A stretch of 64,000 nucleotides of DNA from Treponema sp. OMZ 787 (GCF_024181225.1 NZ_CP051198.1:248001-312000), one strand, 5' to 3'. Positions 44,801-53,684 are shown, counted from the stretch's first letter. Notes: generated by a model from the sequence alone, not told the origin. Numbers and translations are program-made.

Positions 44801-45114
44801 CAGAGCCTACTTTGTTTAAGTTTGCAAAAGGCACAGGTCTTATGGGAGAAGCAGGGCCTGAGGCGATAATGCCTTTAAGGCGAGGTAAAGACGGCTCCTT
44901 AGGTGTTGCAGCCTTGGGAGGAGAAGCGCCTAAGGTAATGATTACAATAATAAACAACACTGGGGAAGCTGTTTCTCAAAAAGAAACGGAAGGCTCTGAC
45001 GGTTCGAGGAACATCGAAATAATGATAGGGCAAGCAATTAACGGAGTTATAGCAAGCGGCAAGGCCGACCGCAGCTTAAAGAACAGATTCGGATTAACTG
45101 TACAAGGAGTTTAA
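41812..45114 (+). CDS. Tape measure protein
   Basis: 1100 aa, setting tail length. The N-terminal ~250 residues show the tape-measure domain (FGASTPLQTDEIGKAGKQLL; GDDIKQLQGRGIPIVQELSK; KIGFKDFDKAIKAM). Hydrophobic helices lie at about 280-325 and near 915-965, with long coiled coils between. The C-terminal LMGEAGPEAIMPL is the usual tape-measure signature. At roughly 1.5 angstrom per residue the tail would be near 165 nm, an inference from other phages. Confidence 0.9.
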   Translation: MQVTDELRILVEAEVERAIKNIERFDSAMDGSEKTTASFSEALSAVEKKALIMSGAVITAGGASVKFAADNQSLKSSLEVLLKDAGKAKEVFDEWKEFGASTPLQTDEIGKAGKQLLAFGVTAESVTDTMRGLGDIATATGISLGDLSTIYGQIKTQGRLFGDDIKQLQGRGIPIVQELSKQFGVSEAAIKKMVSEGKIGFKDFDKAIKAMTRAGGQFEGMMKKLSKDTMGKWSTALDNGQQALASFGDLMLPLVNDMLDFATGTFEAISNLDEGTKRFILGFGGVIAISGPAIKAITGIKTALTALNANPYMLAIGGLITGVAYLTGLFASQKEEVEDLSEAMERTKGEADRLLSAYKGMEKNKVLDKSVTKELLMLYPELSGKIKEYSTTVEEAQRQIGILHRLKKAETEEEYNRILLESAKAYDEIKDKIPRLTEEMFKAAKETGNFDKALKELKYAGKIIEDIDKSFKKEGDHRDYWLEEYLKTELPQILNEAKKPINKELAEIGAGFEDETKRAERLVLLWDLIANQTKENLYKNTEGLQEAVAKLKQELDSALLGGSDVSAETSNAFIKILESIDPENPGFKSKIGRLQDKLKTIETGVTITPLIDENAKKTWQQWWQEITNVDESLFGSSGKKAGNLFIQGIRESAKEEENLAKIILEDFDMKEALEEQKEAIQSALKDLFNAKNEDGSDVFGISDNSIQVLLSRIKEVNAEIKQIENNEEIKKIYDELIKKNEELGKTTDELTLSKLKQLNADEALIKETEKQIRLFNTGNILESYKKKVEAIGKSEYDLARETLIANKATEEQLKQFDEYVKKLQGMEEGFSSFEEAFKSVMKDGLISMFDELGIKSDEFKDKASQAIADISYAMADISFDHLVQGLSDIGYAFAQGDNAAKAFHDSMVKMAQEILNQLPNLFLQAGLQLIAQGQWALGLGFVAAGLGSAVVGGVVSGTIDREKGENKLRKNALGGVYEKGDIIPFALGGVFTNKIVTEPTLFKFAKGTGLMGEAGPEAIMPLRRGKDGSLGVAALGGEAPKVMITIINNTGEAVSQKETEGSDGSRNIEIMIGQAINGVIASGKADRSLKNRFGLTVQGV

Positions 45115-45117
45115 ACT

Positions 45118-45471
45118 ATGGCAGAAATTTCATGGCCTGAAGAGCTGCCTTCAACCTTACAGCTTGAAGGCTTATCGGCATCTTACTCTGATCCGGTTAT
45201 AAGAACAGAAATGGATGCAGGGCCTAAAAAGATGAGAAGGCGTTATACGGGAGCAACAAAAATAATTACAGGGAATATAACTGTTACAATCGAGCAGCAA
45301 AAAATTCTTGAAGATTTTTACAGGCGTGTAATAGCTTACGGGACAAGAAGATTTAATATGAAGCACCCCCAAAGTTTAGAAGTTAAAGAGTTTAGAATGA
45401 TAGAGCCAATTAAAGAAGTATCAAACGGAGCCGGGCTTTATGATGTAACAATTACATTAGAGGAGTTTTAA
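45118..45471 (+). CDS. Minor tail protein (gpM-like)
   Basis: 117 aa. DAGPKKMRRRYTG followed by ITGNITVTIEQQKILEDFY is like small siphovirus minor tail proteins downstream of the tape measure. ATG overlaps near the preceding stop (3 bp gap). Family is not certain. Confidence 0.5.
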   Translation: MAEISWPEELPSTLQLEGLSASYSDPVIRTEMDAGPKKMRRRYTGATKIITGNITVTIEQQKILEDFYRRVIAYGTRRFNMKHPQSLEVKEFRMIEPIKEVSNGAGLYDVTITLEEF

Positions 45472-45474
45472 AAA

Positions 45475-45948
45475 ATGACAAAACTTTCAAAAAGAGCCAT
45501 TGAGGCTTTAAACAGAAACGAAACGGATGAGGTTTTTTTATATTGCTTGGAAATAGAGGTTGAAGGGGAAGAGGCTTGGAGATTTGTAAACAACAACGAA
45601 GATATTATTTCCAACGGGAAGCGGTATACAGCCTGCGGGTTTACCGTTTCCCTTCCTTCCCAAAAAAACGAAACAGGAAGCGAAACCTGCCGTCTTGCAA
45701 TAGACAATATTGACAGTCGTATAATGCAGTTTATTACAAAAGGAATCGGAAAAAAAATAATGGCAAAAATTATAATTATTTTGGCGGCAACTCCCGACCT
45801 AATAGAAAAAGGACCTTTAAAGTTTATCTTGCGGAATGTATCTGTAGATAAGGCAACCGTACAAGGAGACTTATACGATTTTTATTTGTTTGACAGGAAT
45901 ATTCCAGAAGGCCGATTCACTCCTAAAGATTTTCCGGGGCTTTTTTAA
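45475..45948 (+). CDS. DUF1833 tail protein (gpL-like)
   Basis: 157 aa. WRFVNNNEDIISNGKRYTACGF with GSETCRLAIDNIDSRIM matches the DUF1833 pattern. In such phages it sits between gpM-like and NlpC/P60 proteins, as here. It abuts the next gene exactly. Confidence 0.65.
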   Translation: MTKLSKRAIEALNRNETDEVFLYCLEIEVEGEEAWRFVNNNEDIISNGKRYTACGFTVSLPSQKNETGSETCRLAIDNIDSRIMQFITKGIGKKIMAKIIIILAATPDLIEKGPLKFILRNVSVDKATVQGDLYDFYLFDRNIPEGRFTPKDFPGLF

Positions 45949-46377
45949 ATGATTGCTCCCTGGGTTAAAAAATATATAGGGATTCCCTTTCTTTCAAACG
46001 GCAGGGACAAAACCTCTTGCGACTGTTACGGGCTTTTGTATTTGGTTTATAAAAACGAATTCGATACGGAGTTACCTCTCCTTTTATCCGATTACAAAAA
46101 CGCTTGTGATGTAAAAGAGACAAAAGAAATTTTTAAAAAGAATAAGCCTTTGATTGCCGGAGAAAAAGTTGATAATCCTGAGATAGGGGATGTAGTTCTT
46201 CTTAACTATAGAGGCATTCCCTCACACATAGGCATTTATGCAGGAGGCGGGTTTATACTTCATACAACCGAAAAATCGGGGAGCGTTTTACAAAAATTAA
46301 GCTCACCCGAAATAAGGGGAAGAGTGGAGGGGTATTACCGTGTCAATAAAAATTATCGCAAAAGTTCATCCTTTTGA
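45949..46377 (+). CDS. NlpC/P60 tail-tip peptidoglycan hydrolase (gpK-like)
   Basis: 142 aa. The catalytic Cys lies in TSCDCYGLLYLVYK (about 21-34) and the His in PSHIGIYAGGGFILHT (about 90-105). This is the NlpC/P60 fold used by lambda gpK to breach cell wall during infection. It overlaps the J-like gene by 38 bp. Confidence 0.85.
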   Translation: MIAPWVKKYIGIPFLSNGRDKTSCDCYGLLYLVYKNEFDTELPLLLSDYKNACDVKETKEIFKKNKPLIAGEKVDNPEIGDVVLLNYRGIPSHIGIYAGGGFILHTTEKSGSVLQKLSSPEIRGRVEGYYRVNKNYRKSSSF

Positions 46378-49300
46378 TGCAAAAAAAAGAATTATAAAAG
46401 AAACGGAGCCGAAACCTTTATACTCACTTTATGAAGAACTTAATATAGGTTTACCGATAGAACATGCACACTTTTTAATCGAAGATGAAATCATAAAAGA
46501 TATAAATAAAATCCCTGATGAAGGACAAACCGTTTATATTGCAGTACACCCGGGAGGAACTCCTGAAGGAACGGGTAAAGGAATGGCCATAGGAGGCTTT
46601 TTATCAATCGTTGCAGGTATTTTGGTAACGGCGATTTCAGGAGGAACTCTGGCCGGAGTAGGAGTCGCTCTTATCGGAACGGGTGTCGGTATGCTTGCAG
46701 GCGGAGCCGTCTTATTAAACCTTGACATTCCTACTTTAAAAGACCGAGAAAGACCTAAGCAAAATCCTTCCATAAGAGGAGCTAAAAACAGAGCCAATCA
46801 ATTAGGATTTATTCCCGTTGTTTTAGGCCGGCACCTTATCTATCCTGATCTTGCAGCTAACCCTTATTTTGAAATCGAAGGAAACGATCAATATTTAATA
46901 CAGCTTTTTTGTGCAGGATATAACGATATAGAAATCGAAAAAGAATCCATTAAATTAGGAGACACTTTATTAAAAGAATATTCAGAAACAAAAGATATTG
47001 ATAAAATATTAGCTGGAGAAGATTCCGTTGTCAAACTACAGATTTTAAAATCGGGAGAGGAATGTTCATTTTATAAAAGAGCCGTACGGGATGAAAATAT
47101 AAATCAAATATTAAAAAACCGATTTGAAGACGGGAAAGACGGAAGCATAATAAGAACCACTCCTTCAAAAACTACAAAAATAAATGTAGACATTTTCTTT
47201 TACTCCGGTCTCGGAAAATACAATGATAAAGGAGATGTGGTAAGTACATCCGTAGAAGTTGCTTGTTATTATAAAAGAGAAGCCGCTCCCGATTCTGAAT
47301 ATTCGTTATTAGGTTTTTTTAATGGAGATAAAAACTTAATCGAAGGAAGCGATCTTAAAACAAAAAGATTCCAAATAACAAAAGAAGGTTTGACTCCCGA
47401 TAAATACACTTTAAAGTTTACTCGTCTCACCTCAGACTCGGAAGACAATAAAATAGTTGATGCCGTTTATGTCGGAAGCATCCGATCCTTTACCGATGAC
47501 AGGCCAATCCGTTTTGAAAGGCAAAAAAACTTGACAATAGTTGCTCTAAAAATAAAAGCAACAGAACGCCTTAACGGTGTAATAGATTCTTTAAACTTTA
47601 TAGCTCAAAGTAAAATTCCTTCATACAAAGGAAGCGGTTCAGGTCCCGATGCTTGGGAAGAAAGATTAACATCGAACCCGGCAGCAATTCTAAAATATGT
47701 TTTGCAGGGAAAGATAAACTCTAACCCTGTATCGAATGAAGATATAGACTGGCAAAGTTTTGAAGCGTGGGCTTTATGGTGCGATGAAAAAAAATATTTT
47801 TGTAATGCTGTTCTTTCCGAGAAGGCAACTCTTTCGGAACTAATTACGATGATAACTCATACGGCTAGAGCTGATGCCGTTAAGATAGACAGTAAGTTTT
47901 CGGTGGTTCAGGATGTCGAAAGGGTAAGTCCTGTTCAGTTATTCACTCCAAGAAATACTAAGGCCTATAGTCAAAGCCTTTTATTTGCAGAGGGTCCCGA
48001 AGCCATAGAGTTTAATTTTATTGACGAGGAATCAGGCTTTAAAGAAAATGAAAGGATTGTTTATAATACCTCTACAGGAGAAACAGGAGAAGGTGAAGCT
48101 TTAAAAAAGCAACAAGTAAGACTTTGGGGCGTTACCAATGCAACGCAAGCTTTTAAGATAGGACGGTATCAATATGCCTGTATGCACAATAGGCCTCGTG
48201 TACATAAGATTGATGTAGACCTTGAATTTTTAGTCTGTACGAAGGGAGACAGAATCCAATATGCAGGAGACACAGGGCTTATCGGTATAGCCTATGGAAG
48301 GGTTAAGGGACTAGAAACTTTAAACGGTTTAACTACAGCCGTTATATTGGATGAATATATTGAAGCAGAAAAAGGAAGAACTTATGCCTTACGTTTTAGA
48401 AAAAAAGACGGCCGCATTTTAATTGCGGATACAAGGCCTTTAACCGAAAGCTATACAAACAAGATAGAGTTTGAGGTAGCGTTAAATGCTGATGCTTCTC
48501 CTCAAGAAGGCGATTTATTTACTTTCGGAATAAAAGAAAAAGAATGTCTTGATTTAATCATCACTTCTATAGAGCCCACCGATGAATGGAATGCTTCAAT
48601 CATTGCCGTAGATTATGCTCCTGAGATTTTTGGGATAGATGATCCTTCATATGTCGTGCCTCCTTTTGATAATAAGATTACGAACATTGATGGAAGTATT
48701 TCCGATTCCGGAAGTGTAGAACAATGGAAGTATTATTACACTTATAATGACAGTGAAGAAGAACCTTTAAGACCTAAGGGAGACGGAACAAAAGACGGAT
48801 GGCATCGTCTTCAAACGAAAAAAAGTATTTGGGTTTCTATAAAAAATGCAATAAATATAAATGAAGGTCAGTGGTCGGCTCCTGTAAGACTTAAAGGCGA
48901 AAAAGGTGAGCCCGGCAGCCCCGGAGAAACAGTCTCTTTCCCTCCCGACACCGACCTTTTGGACACCCTCAACTTTGACGAAAGCGCTCAATCCCTACCC
49001 GCCCCCGATCCGTCTTTTACTGTATGGCAAAGTAAAATAATTGAATACGATTGTACAGATAAACAAGAGATTAAAATGACTTTTGAAGAAGCGTTAAATA
49101 ACGTTATAATTTTATCGGGAGAATTAAAAAATGATTTTAAGTTAAAACTTTTCTTTAACAAACAAAACGGCAACGGTGCAAAGCAGTATTTAATTGTTTA
49201 CAAACTGACAGGAAATTTTAATGTTACAATCGAGACGGAATATTCCGGGACTAACAAAATATCGCAAAACATAAACACTGAAACATTCGGGCTGGGTTGT

Positions 49301-49711
49301 TATGCCGTCGTAGATTTTAAGGGCAATGTGTGGCACTTTAAAGGCGAGAAAGGCCAAGGCGGTGGATTAAACAATTTAGACATTGCCGGTTCTTTTGATG
49401 ATGAAAATTATTTTTTAATCGAAAAAGACAACGAAATAAAAAAGTTAAACAAACAAAACGGATTTTTAGCAATTCAAAAAAATGACAGCCCTATCGGGGA
49501 AGTTAAAATCTTTTATGAAAACGGATACAAACACGGGTTTTTAGAAGCAAACGGGTTGCCCTTTAGTCCTGATGTCTTTCCGGAATTCGAAGCTTATGTT
49601 AAGAAATATTTTAATACAGAAATTGATAATATTACAGGGTGGCAGTTGCGCCCGAAAATTATAAAAAACGACGGCACTTTTATATTTTTAAAAGCCGTAC
49701 AGGGGGTATAA
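46340..49711 (+). CDS. Central tail tip / host-specificity protein (lambda I-J-like)
   Basis: 1123 aa. Residues 1-75 form a ubiquitin-like N domain; a glycine-rich hydrophobic stretch follows (about 80-125), as in lambda gpI, so I and J seem fused. The region RANQLGFIPVVLGRH is the typical start of the J core. A short collagen-like GEKGEPGSPGET lies near residue 855. The C-terminal ~270 residues are likely host-range determining (FNVTIETEYSG, GWQLRPKI). It would contact the spirochaete surface. Confidence 0.82.
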   Translation: MSIKIIAKVHPFDAKKRIIKETEPKPLYSLYEELNIGLPIEHAHFLIEDEIIKDINKIPDEGQTVYIAVHPGGTPEGTGKGMAIGGFLSIVAGILVTAISGGTLAGVGVALIGTGVGMLAGGAVLLNLDIPTLKDRERPKQNPSIRGAKNRANQLGFIPVVLGRHLIYPDLAANPYFEIEGNDQYLIQLFCAGYNDIEIEKESIKLGDTLLKEYSETKDIDKILAGEDSVVKLQILKSGEECSFYKRAVRDENINQILKNRFEDGKDGSIIRTTPSKTTKINVDIFFYSGLGKYNDKGDVVSTSVEVACYYKREAAPDSEYSLLGFFNGDKNLIEGSDLKTKRFQITKEGLTPDKYTLKFTRLTSDSEDNKIVDAVYVGSIRSFTDDRPIRFERQKNLTIVALKIKATERLNGVIDSLNFIAQSKIPSYKGSGSGPDAWEERLTSNPAAILKYVLQGKINSNPVSNEDIDWQSFEAWALWCDEKKYFCNAVLSEKATLSELITMITHTARADAVKIDSKFSVVQDVERVSPVQLFTPRNTKAYSQSLLFAEGPEAIEFNFIDEESGFKENERIVYNTSTGETGEGEALKKQQVRLWGVTNATQAFKIGRYQYACMHNRPRVHKIDVDLEFLVCTKGDRIQYAGDTGLIGIAYGRVKGLETLNGLTTAVILDEYIEAEKGRTYALRFRKKDGRILIADTRPLTESYTNKIEFEVALNADASPQEGDLFTFGIKEKECLDLIITSIEPTDEWNASIIAVDYAPEIFGIDDPSYVVPPFDNKITNIDGSISDSGSVEQWKYYYTYNDSEEEPLRPKGDGTKDGWHRLQTKKSIWVSIKNAININEGQWSAPVRLKGEKGEPGSPGETVSFPPDTDLLDTLNFDESAQSLPAPDPSFTVWQSKIIEYDCTDKQEIKMTFEEALNNVIILSGELKNDFKLKLFFNKQNGNGAKQYLIVYKLTGNFNVTIETEYSGTNKISQNINTETFGLGCYAVVDFKGNVWHFKGEKGQGGGLNNLDIAGSFDDENYFLIEKDNEIKKLNKQNGFLAIQKNDSPIGEVKIFYENGYKHGFLEANGLPFSPDVFPEFEAYVKKYFNTEIDNITGWQLRPKIIKNDGTFIFLKAVQGV

Positions 49712-50668
49712 ATGGCATATACAAATGAAGCGTTAGGCAAAGCGTTGGAAGACTTAACAAGAGCTTATGACAACTTTATCAAAAACGCTAAAGATGCGGC
49801 GATGGAAGCTATGGGAGATACGGTCATTGATCAAATTAAGCAAGATGCAAAAGACCATATCTCGGCAGAATTAGCCGCTCAAAAGGCGGCACTCGAACAA
49901 GCGATTGAAAATGCAAAGGCTGCGATTAACAATTCAAGCTCGCAAGCTCATACGGCACTGCAACAGGCAGCAGCTACAGCAAGCGGTGAATTAACATCAT
50001 CGGCAGAAGCTAAAAAGTTGGAACTTACCGCTTTAATTCAATCGGCGGAGCAAGCCTTGCAGGGTAAGGTAAATGAAGCGAAGACCTATATAGATGGGCA
50101 ATTGTCGGCTGCCTCGCAAGGTCTACAAGAGGATATTAACACCAAAGTCTCCGCAGCGGTTGCAACGGCCGAGGCGACACTACTCGCTAAGATTAACACG
50201 AAATTCATCGAGTATTACAAGAACGGTTATATTCAAATGCCCGGTATGCCCAGCCCCTTGGAAGATGCAAGTCTTCACTTTGAAGGCTATAGTTGGCACG
50301 AAGTCAACTATGACGGGAATTTCTTTAGAGCGAAGGGGCGGAACGCTAAAGTGTTTAGTTCCAAAAAATTGACGATAGAACAAATCAAGAATGGCGATTA
50401 TATCTTTCAAGATGATGAACAGGGGGATGCGATTAGGAATATTTACGGTTCTGTTATTCCTAACGCATCTTTATCATATATAGAGAGTTCAGGTGTTTTT
50501 ACTGTAAAGCCTCTCGAAAAGACCACCCATGCTAAATGGGGTTGGGATGGGGGGCAAATACCCCTCGACTACTTAGGTTTTGACCTTAATGGTGTAGTCC
50601 CTACAGCCGAAGAGAACCGCTCACGCAACTTAACATTTACAATCTGGGCATTAGTTAAGGACAAATAA
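49712..50668 (+). CDS. Tail fibre with coiled coil and tip domain
   Basis: 318 aa. The Ala/Gln/Lys-rich region (about 45-155) is a trimeric-type coiled coil. The C-terminal part has YIQMPGMPSPLEDASLHFEG (20 residues), QGDAIRNIYGSV and NLTFTIWALVKDK, which resemble a tail-collar-type receptor-binding tip. It abuts the J-like gene exactly. Confidence 0.7.
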   Translation: MAYTNEALGKALEDLTRAYDNFIKNAKDAAMEAMGDTVIDQIKQDAKDHISAELAAQKAALEQAIENAKAAINNSSSQAHTALQQAAATASGELTSSAEAKKLELTALIQSAEQALQGKVNEAKTYIDGQLSAASQGLQEDINTKVSAAVATAEATLLAKINTKFIEYYKNGYIQMPGMPSPLEDASLHFEGYSWHEVNYDGNFFRAKGRNAKVFSSKKLTIEQIKNGDYIFQDDEQGDAIRNIYGSVIPNASLSYIESSGVFTVKPLEKTTHAKWGWDGGQIPLDYLGFDLNGVVPTAEENRSRNLTFTIWALVKDK

Positions 50669-50685
50669 TTAGGAGGATAGACAAT

Positions 50686-51222
50686 ATGGAATATGTAGAA
50701 AGAATTGAAATTAAAGACAATGTGATTGTTAATCACATTATCGGCGAAAGGCCGAAGGTCGAGAAAGAGGGCGTAACTTACATCTACGCCTCGAACATTC
50801 AAGCGAACATCGGCGACGATGTTCGAATGTACGAGGATGTTATCACCGGCGAGAAGAAAAGTTTAAAAAAACTTATTGATGAAAATTTAATTCCAATCCC
50901 CGAAGGAAAAAAGCTCAACGAAGCCGGAACGGACTTTGAGGATATGTCCGAAGCCGAAAAGGTTGAGGCGGGATTACGAGTTTTAAAAGACGATGAAAAA
51001 AATGAAGGTGATTATATCGTCAAAAAAACAAAACAAGAGTTGTTTAATGACGGTTTAATTACAAAAGAACAATACAATTTATATATTGACGAATTGAGAG
51101 AAGCTGATTATCGGCGAGAAGCCGATCCTCTTGGTATGCAGGTTTTACGGGGTGACATTGAAAAAAATGTATGGCTTGAAAAAATAGCGGAGATTAAAGC
51201 CCGCTATCCTAAAGTCAATTAA
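50686..51222 (+). CDS. Tail fibre assembly chaperone-like protein
   Basis: 178 aa. The C-terminal READPLGMQVLRGDIEKNVW with IAEIKARYPK resembles phage tail fibre assembly proteins. It lies just after a fibre gene with TAGGAGG before the ATG, as such chaperones usually do. Confidence 0.6.
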   Translation: MEYVERIEIKDNVIVNHIIGERPKVEKEGVTYIYASNIQANIGDDVRMYEDVITGEKKSLKKLIDENLIPIPEGKKLNEAGTDFEDMSEAEKVEAGLRVLKDDEKNEGDYIVKKTKQELFNDGLITKEQYNLYIDELREADYRREADPLGMQVLRGDIEKNVWLEKIAEIKARYPKVN

Positions 51223-51237
51223 AAGGAGAACAAGCAA

Positions 51238-52917
51238 ATGGAAGCAATCAATTACGCACGGGGCGGATCTAACATGGTCTTACCCGCCGATGCTCAAATC
51301 GTACAAGGCGTGTCGGGAAACGCCGTCTACTTTCCGGCAGGGGTAGGAGTTATTCCGCCTTCTGAGAATAGAACCGAGATAACTATCTCGGTTTGGAGGC
51401 AATGGGATGGAGTTGTAGACTCGGCGGCTTATAGGGGTATTTTTGAAACGGCGAATATTAAGGTTTATTTTGACCAAGAAACGGACCTTTTAACCGTGGA
51501 AATTGCCGGAATTAAAACGGTAACCGACATTAAAGACGACCAAGAGCAAACGCATTGGTGCTTTCTTTTTGCAAAAAACAGATTTTTCAAAATATACAAA
51601 AATGCCGAATTAAAGGCAGAGATGACCGCAGGTAATTACCCCGTGGATTTTTCCGAAGGATTTAAGCTCGGAGGAGGAAGAACCCACGCTACTTTTGACG
51701 AGTTGAGGATTTATAAGAAAGTTGCAACAGAGCCGGAGATAAGAGGCCTATATGTTCTTATTACAAGGGGCACGCAGGTACAACATCTTGAAACCCTCAT
51801 TGCAAACAATACGCCGAAATATTTAGGTGTCGTACAAACAGTGCCTTCTACACGGATGGCCATTATTACCAAAGGCGAAAAGCTCGGAGCCGTGGACGCT
51901 AATCCGGGCGATTGGGTTCTATCAGGAAAGACAATAGGCGGCTGGAAAGTCGGAGTGTGTTATCGCTGGACGGGGGCACAGTGGAAAGCCTTAGAGCCGG
52001 AAGCAAACTATACAAATGAATATCAAGCGTGCCTTTTGCATATGTTTGAAATTGAGGAGTTAAGGCAACAGACAGGGCACTTCGGGGCGTTGTTTGCTAA
52101 GGTGCTAGTCGCTCAAAAAGCGATGATTGATGAGCTTACAACAAATCAAGCCTTTATAAAAAAACTTGTGGTGCAAAAGCTGAGGATTGATAGTATTCAA
52201 GGGGAAAATCAAGACTTTGAAGTTGACATAAACGAAGATATAGGTATTAGTGTTAGAAATGAAGGAAAAGTAATTTTTGAAGTTTCAAAAACAGGTCAGG
52301 CCATGTTTGCAGGTGATATAATAACACCGCCTTTTGAGTTAATTCAAGGAGTTATAACCCCTTATAGTTTAACATATAATAATGAACTATTAGCAGAAAT
52401 AATAAGAGGTAGCAAATTCGCAAAGAACAATACAATTCCTTTTTTGGGAAGTTTTTTATGCGGAGGGACTTATCAAAATAAAAACGTAAAAAGAATAGAA
52501 GTATACTTAAAAAAAGAGTCAGGAAATAAAACATATTATGATAAGTATGTAAACGTCCATTATTGGAGAGGTTCTTTTTTTTATAAGAAAGGAAATGTTT
52601 CTTATAAAACAACAAAATATATTTTGAATATATTCTTTGAAGATGGAGATAAAGTTGAAATATTAGAAGAACTGGTTGAGAAAGGAACAAAAAATATAAC
52701 AACAACCTCTAAAGAGATGAGATGGCCAGATGGATATCTATATGAGTTTGAAGCCTCAGACTCGGATGTTTTTCCTTCTGTTCGTGTTAATTCTTTAATA
52801 ATAAGCGTTAACAACAACGCAACAACAATGCGCCTGAAAGGTATCCCATTAGGAGATGGGGCGTATAAGGTGGGAACGATATATGATGAAGATGGTTTTT
52901 TAAAAATAAAGCGTTAG
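51238..52917 (+). CDS. Tail protein with LamG-like N-terminal domain
   Basis: 559 aa. The first ~180 residues are a concanavalin/LamG-like sandwich (ISVWRQWDGVVDSAAYRG; FKLGGGRTHATFDELRIYKK). A spacer with GDWVLSGKTIGGWKVGVCYRW follows, then a helical segment and a C-terminal AT-rich beta region. Probable accessory fibre or adhesin of the virion. Base use becomes more AT-rich after about 52,300, suggesting the C-terminal end is a swapped module. Confidence 0.6.
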   Translation: MEAINYARGGSNMVLPADAQIVQGVSGNAVYFPAGVGVIPPSENRTEITISVWRQWDGVVDSAAYRGIFETANIKVYFDQETDLLTVEIAGIKTVTDIKDDQEQTHWCFLFAKNRFFKIYKNAELKAEMTAGNYPVDFSEGFKLGGGRTHATFDELRIYKKVATEPEIRGLYVLITRGTQVQHLETLIANNTPKYLGVVQTVPSTRMAIITKGEKLGAVDANPGDWVLSGKTIGGWKVGVCYRWTGAQWKALEPEANYTNEYQACLLHMFEIEELRQQTGHFGALFAKVLVAQKAMIDELTTNQAFIKKLVVQKLRIDSIQGENQDFEVDINEDIGISVRNEGKVIFEVSKTGQAMFAGDIITPPFELIQGVITPYSLTYNNELLAEIIRGSKFAKNNTIPFLGSFLCGGTYQNKNVKRIEVYLKKESGNKTYYDKYVNVHYWRGSFFYKKGNVSYKTTKYILNIFFEDGDKVEILEELVEKGTKNITTTSKEMRWPDGYLYEFEASDSDVFPSVRVNSLIISVNNNATTMRLKGIPLGDGAYKVGTIYDEDGFLKIKR

Positions 52918-52919
52918 TT

Positions 52920-53528
52920 TTAATTAGTGATTATTATCTCATAGCCAACTAAATCAATGTTTATTCTTTTTGTGTCCAGTTTTCCATCAATTATTTTATT
53001 AAAATAATAAAACTCCCCTTTTTTTTCGATGGGATAATATGATGCCTCTCCTATATTGAAAGGTATTCCTTTATCAAAAATTATATTTTTAATTGAAAGA
53101 GGTGAAAAAGTGTGAATGGTTGTATCACCTAAATTAAGATGTATTGAACTGGTTAGAATTCCATCCTCTCCTGCTAATATAGATTGTTTTTCATCAAGCA
53201 TTTTTAACATCGTCAAATTATGGGTTCTATTTGAAACCTTATAAGTATATAATTCATCCGTGTTGGAGATAACTATTTTTTCTTTTGTTTGTTGTTTTTT
53301 TAAAAGGGTTAGACTTGGTTTTTCTACAACGCAGATACAATAGACCTCCCAAGGCCTTTTGATAGAAGTACTAGGTTGAAGTTCAATGCGTTCAGATGAA
53401 TAATTTTGACCTAATGAAATTTCTACAGGATAAGAAGATTTGTTTTCAATGGTAATTACGCCCTTTTCTACCTTCCCACAACCAGAAAGCAACACCATCA
53501 TTAACCCAACAAAAACAATCCTTTTCAT
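52920..53528 (-). CDS. Prophage-encoded lipoprotein at the right end
   Basis: 202 aa. A lipoprotein signal is clear: MKRIVFVGLMMVLLSGC, with LSGC as lipobox and Cys17 as the lipidated residue. The mature part is beta-rich with no recognised domain. It is opposite in strand to the late genes and has its own strong promoter, so it is expected to be expressed in the lysogen. Position and type suggest lysogenic conversion or superinfection exclusion; this is inference. Confidence 0.75.
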   Translation of the reverse strand: MKRIVFVGLMMVLLSGCGKVEKGVITIENKSSYPVEISLGQNYSSERIELQPSTSIKRPWEVYCICVVEKPSLTLLKKQQTKEKIVISNTDELYTYKVSNRTHNLTMLKMLDEKQSILAGEDGILTSSIHLNLGDTTIHTFSPLSIKNIIFDKGIPFNIGEASYYPIEKKGEFYYFNKIIDGKLDTKRINIDLVGYEIIITN

Positions 53529-53550
53529 CTTTTTTCTCCTTATAAAAGGT

Positions 53551-53579
53551 ATTTTATTCTATTTTTGACGTATAGTCAA
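53551..53579 (-). promoter_or_regulatory. Lipoprotein promoter with overlapping palindrome
   Basis: Minus-strand TTGACT (53579-53574), 17 bp, TAAAAT (53556-53551). The -35 is part of TTGAC-TATAC-GTCAA, a 5-bp inverted repeat with the TGACTAT core seen at the prophage ends, so repressor control is possible. Confidence 0.6.
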
Positions 53580-53627
53580 GGGCTAAAATGAGGTGGTGTT
53601 TGGTGTTTGTAAGAGACTAAAATGCAA

Positions 53628-53655
53628 GTGTAAAATAGTCATTTTTTGTTATAAT
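53628..53655 (+). promoter_or_regulatory. Right-end shared block with outward-facing -10
   Basis: AATAGTCATTTTTTGTTATAAT (22 bp, in two parts AATAGTCATTTT and TTTGTTATAAT) also occurs at 24299-24320. It ends in TATAAT 29 bp before the right end and points into the cas9 3' fragment. The -35 (GTGTAA) is weaker than in the control region. May be a transposase/repressor site, a promoter, or both. Confidence 0.5.
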
Positions 53656-53684
53656 TGGGTATTCAAAATAAGTTATAAGTAATA

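Larger units (their letters stand above)
14477..53684. mobile_element. Mu-like transposable prophage, 39.2 kb
   Basis: A complete-looking prophage. It has DDE transposase and MuB-like ATPase, Gam, GemA, repressor, lysis block, Mu-type packaging and head genes (gp27, gp28, gp29, MuF, protease), lambda-D/E-like capsid genes and a long non-contractile-type tail module. It splits cas9 and is bounded by AAGGA duplications. Early genes point left toward the left end; the repressor and late genes point right. The tail set (two-frame chaperone, tape measure, NlpC/P60, J-like) resembles siphovirus-type transposable phages such as B3 rather than Mu itself. No gene appears broken, so it may be active. 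Confidence 0.93.

Noticed and set aside
14477-53684. Integrase-type attachment at a tRNA.
   Set aside because: No integrase or tRNA is present; a DDE transposase and 5-bp duplication explain the insertion.
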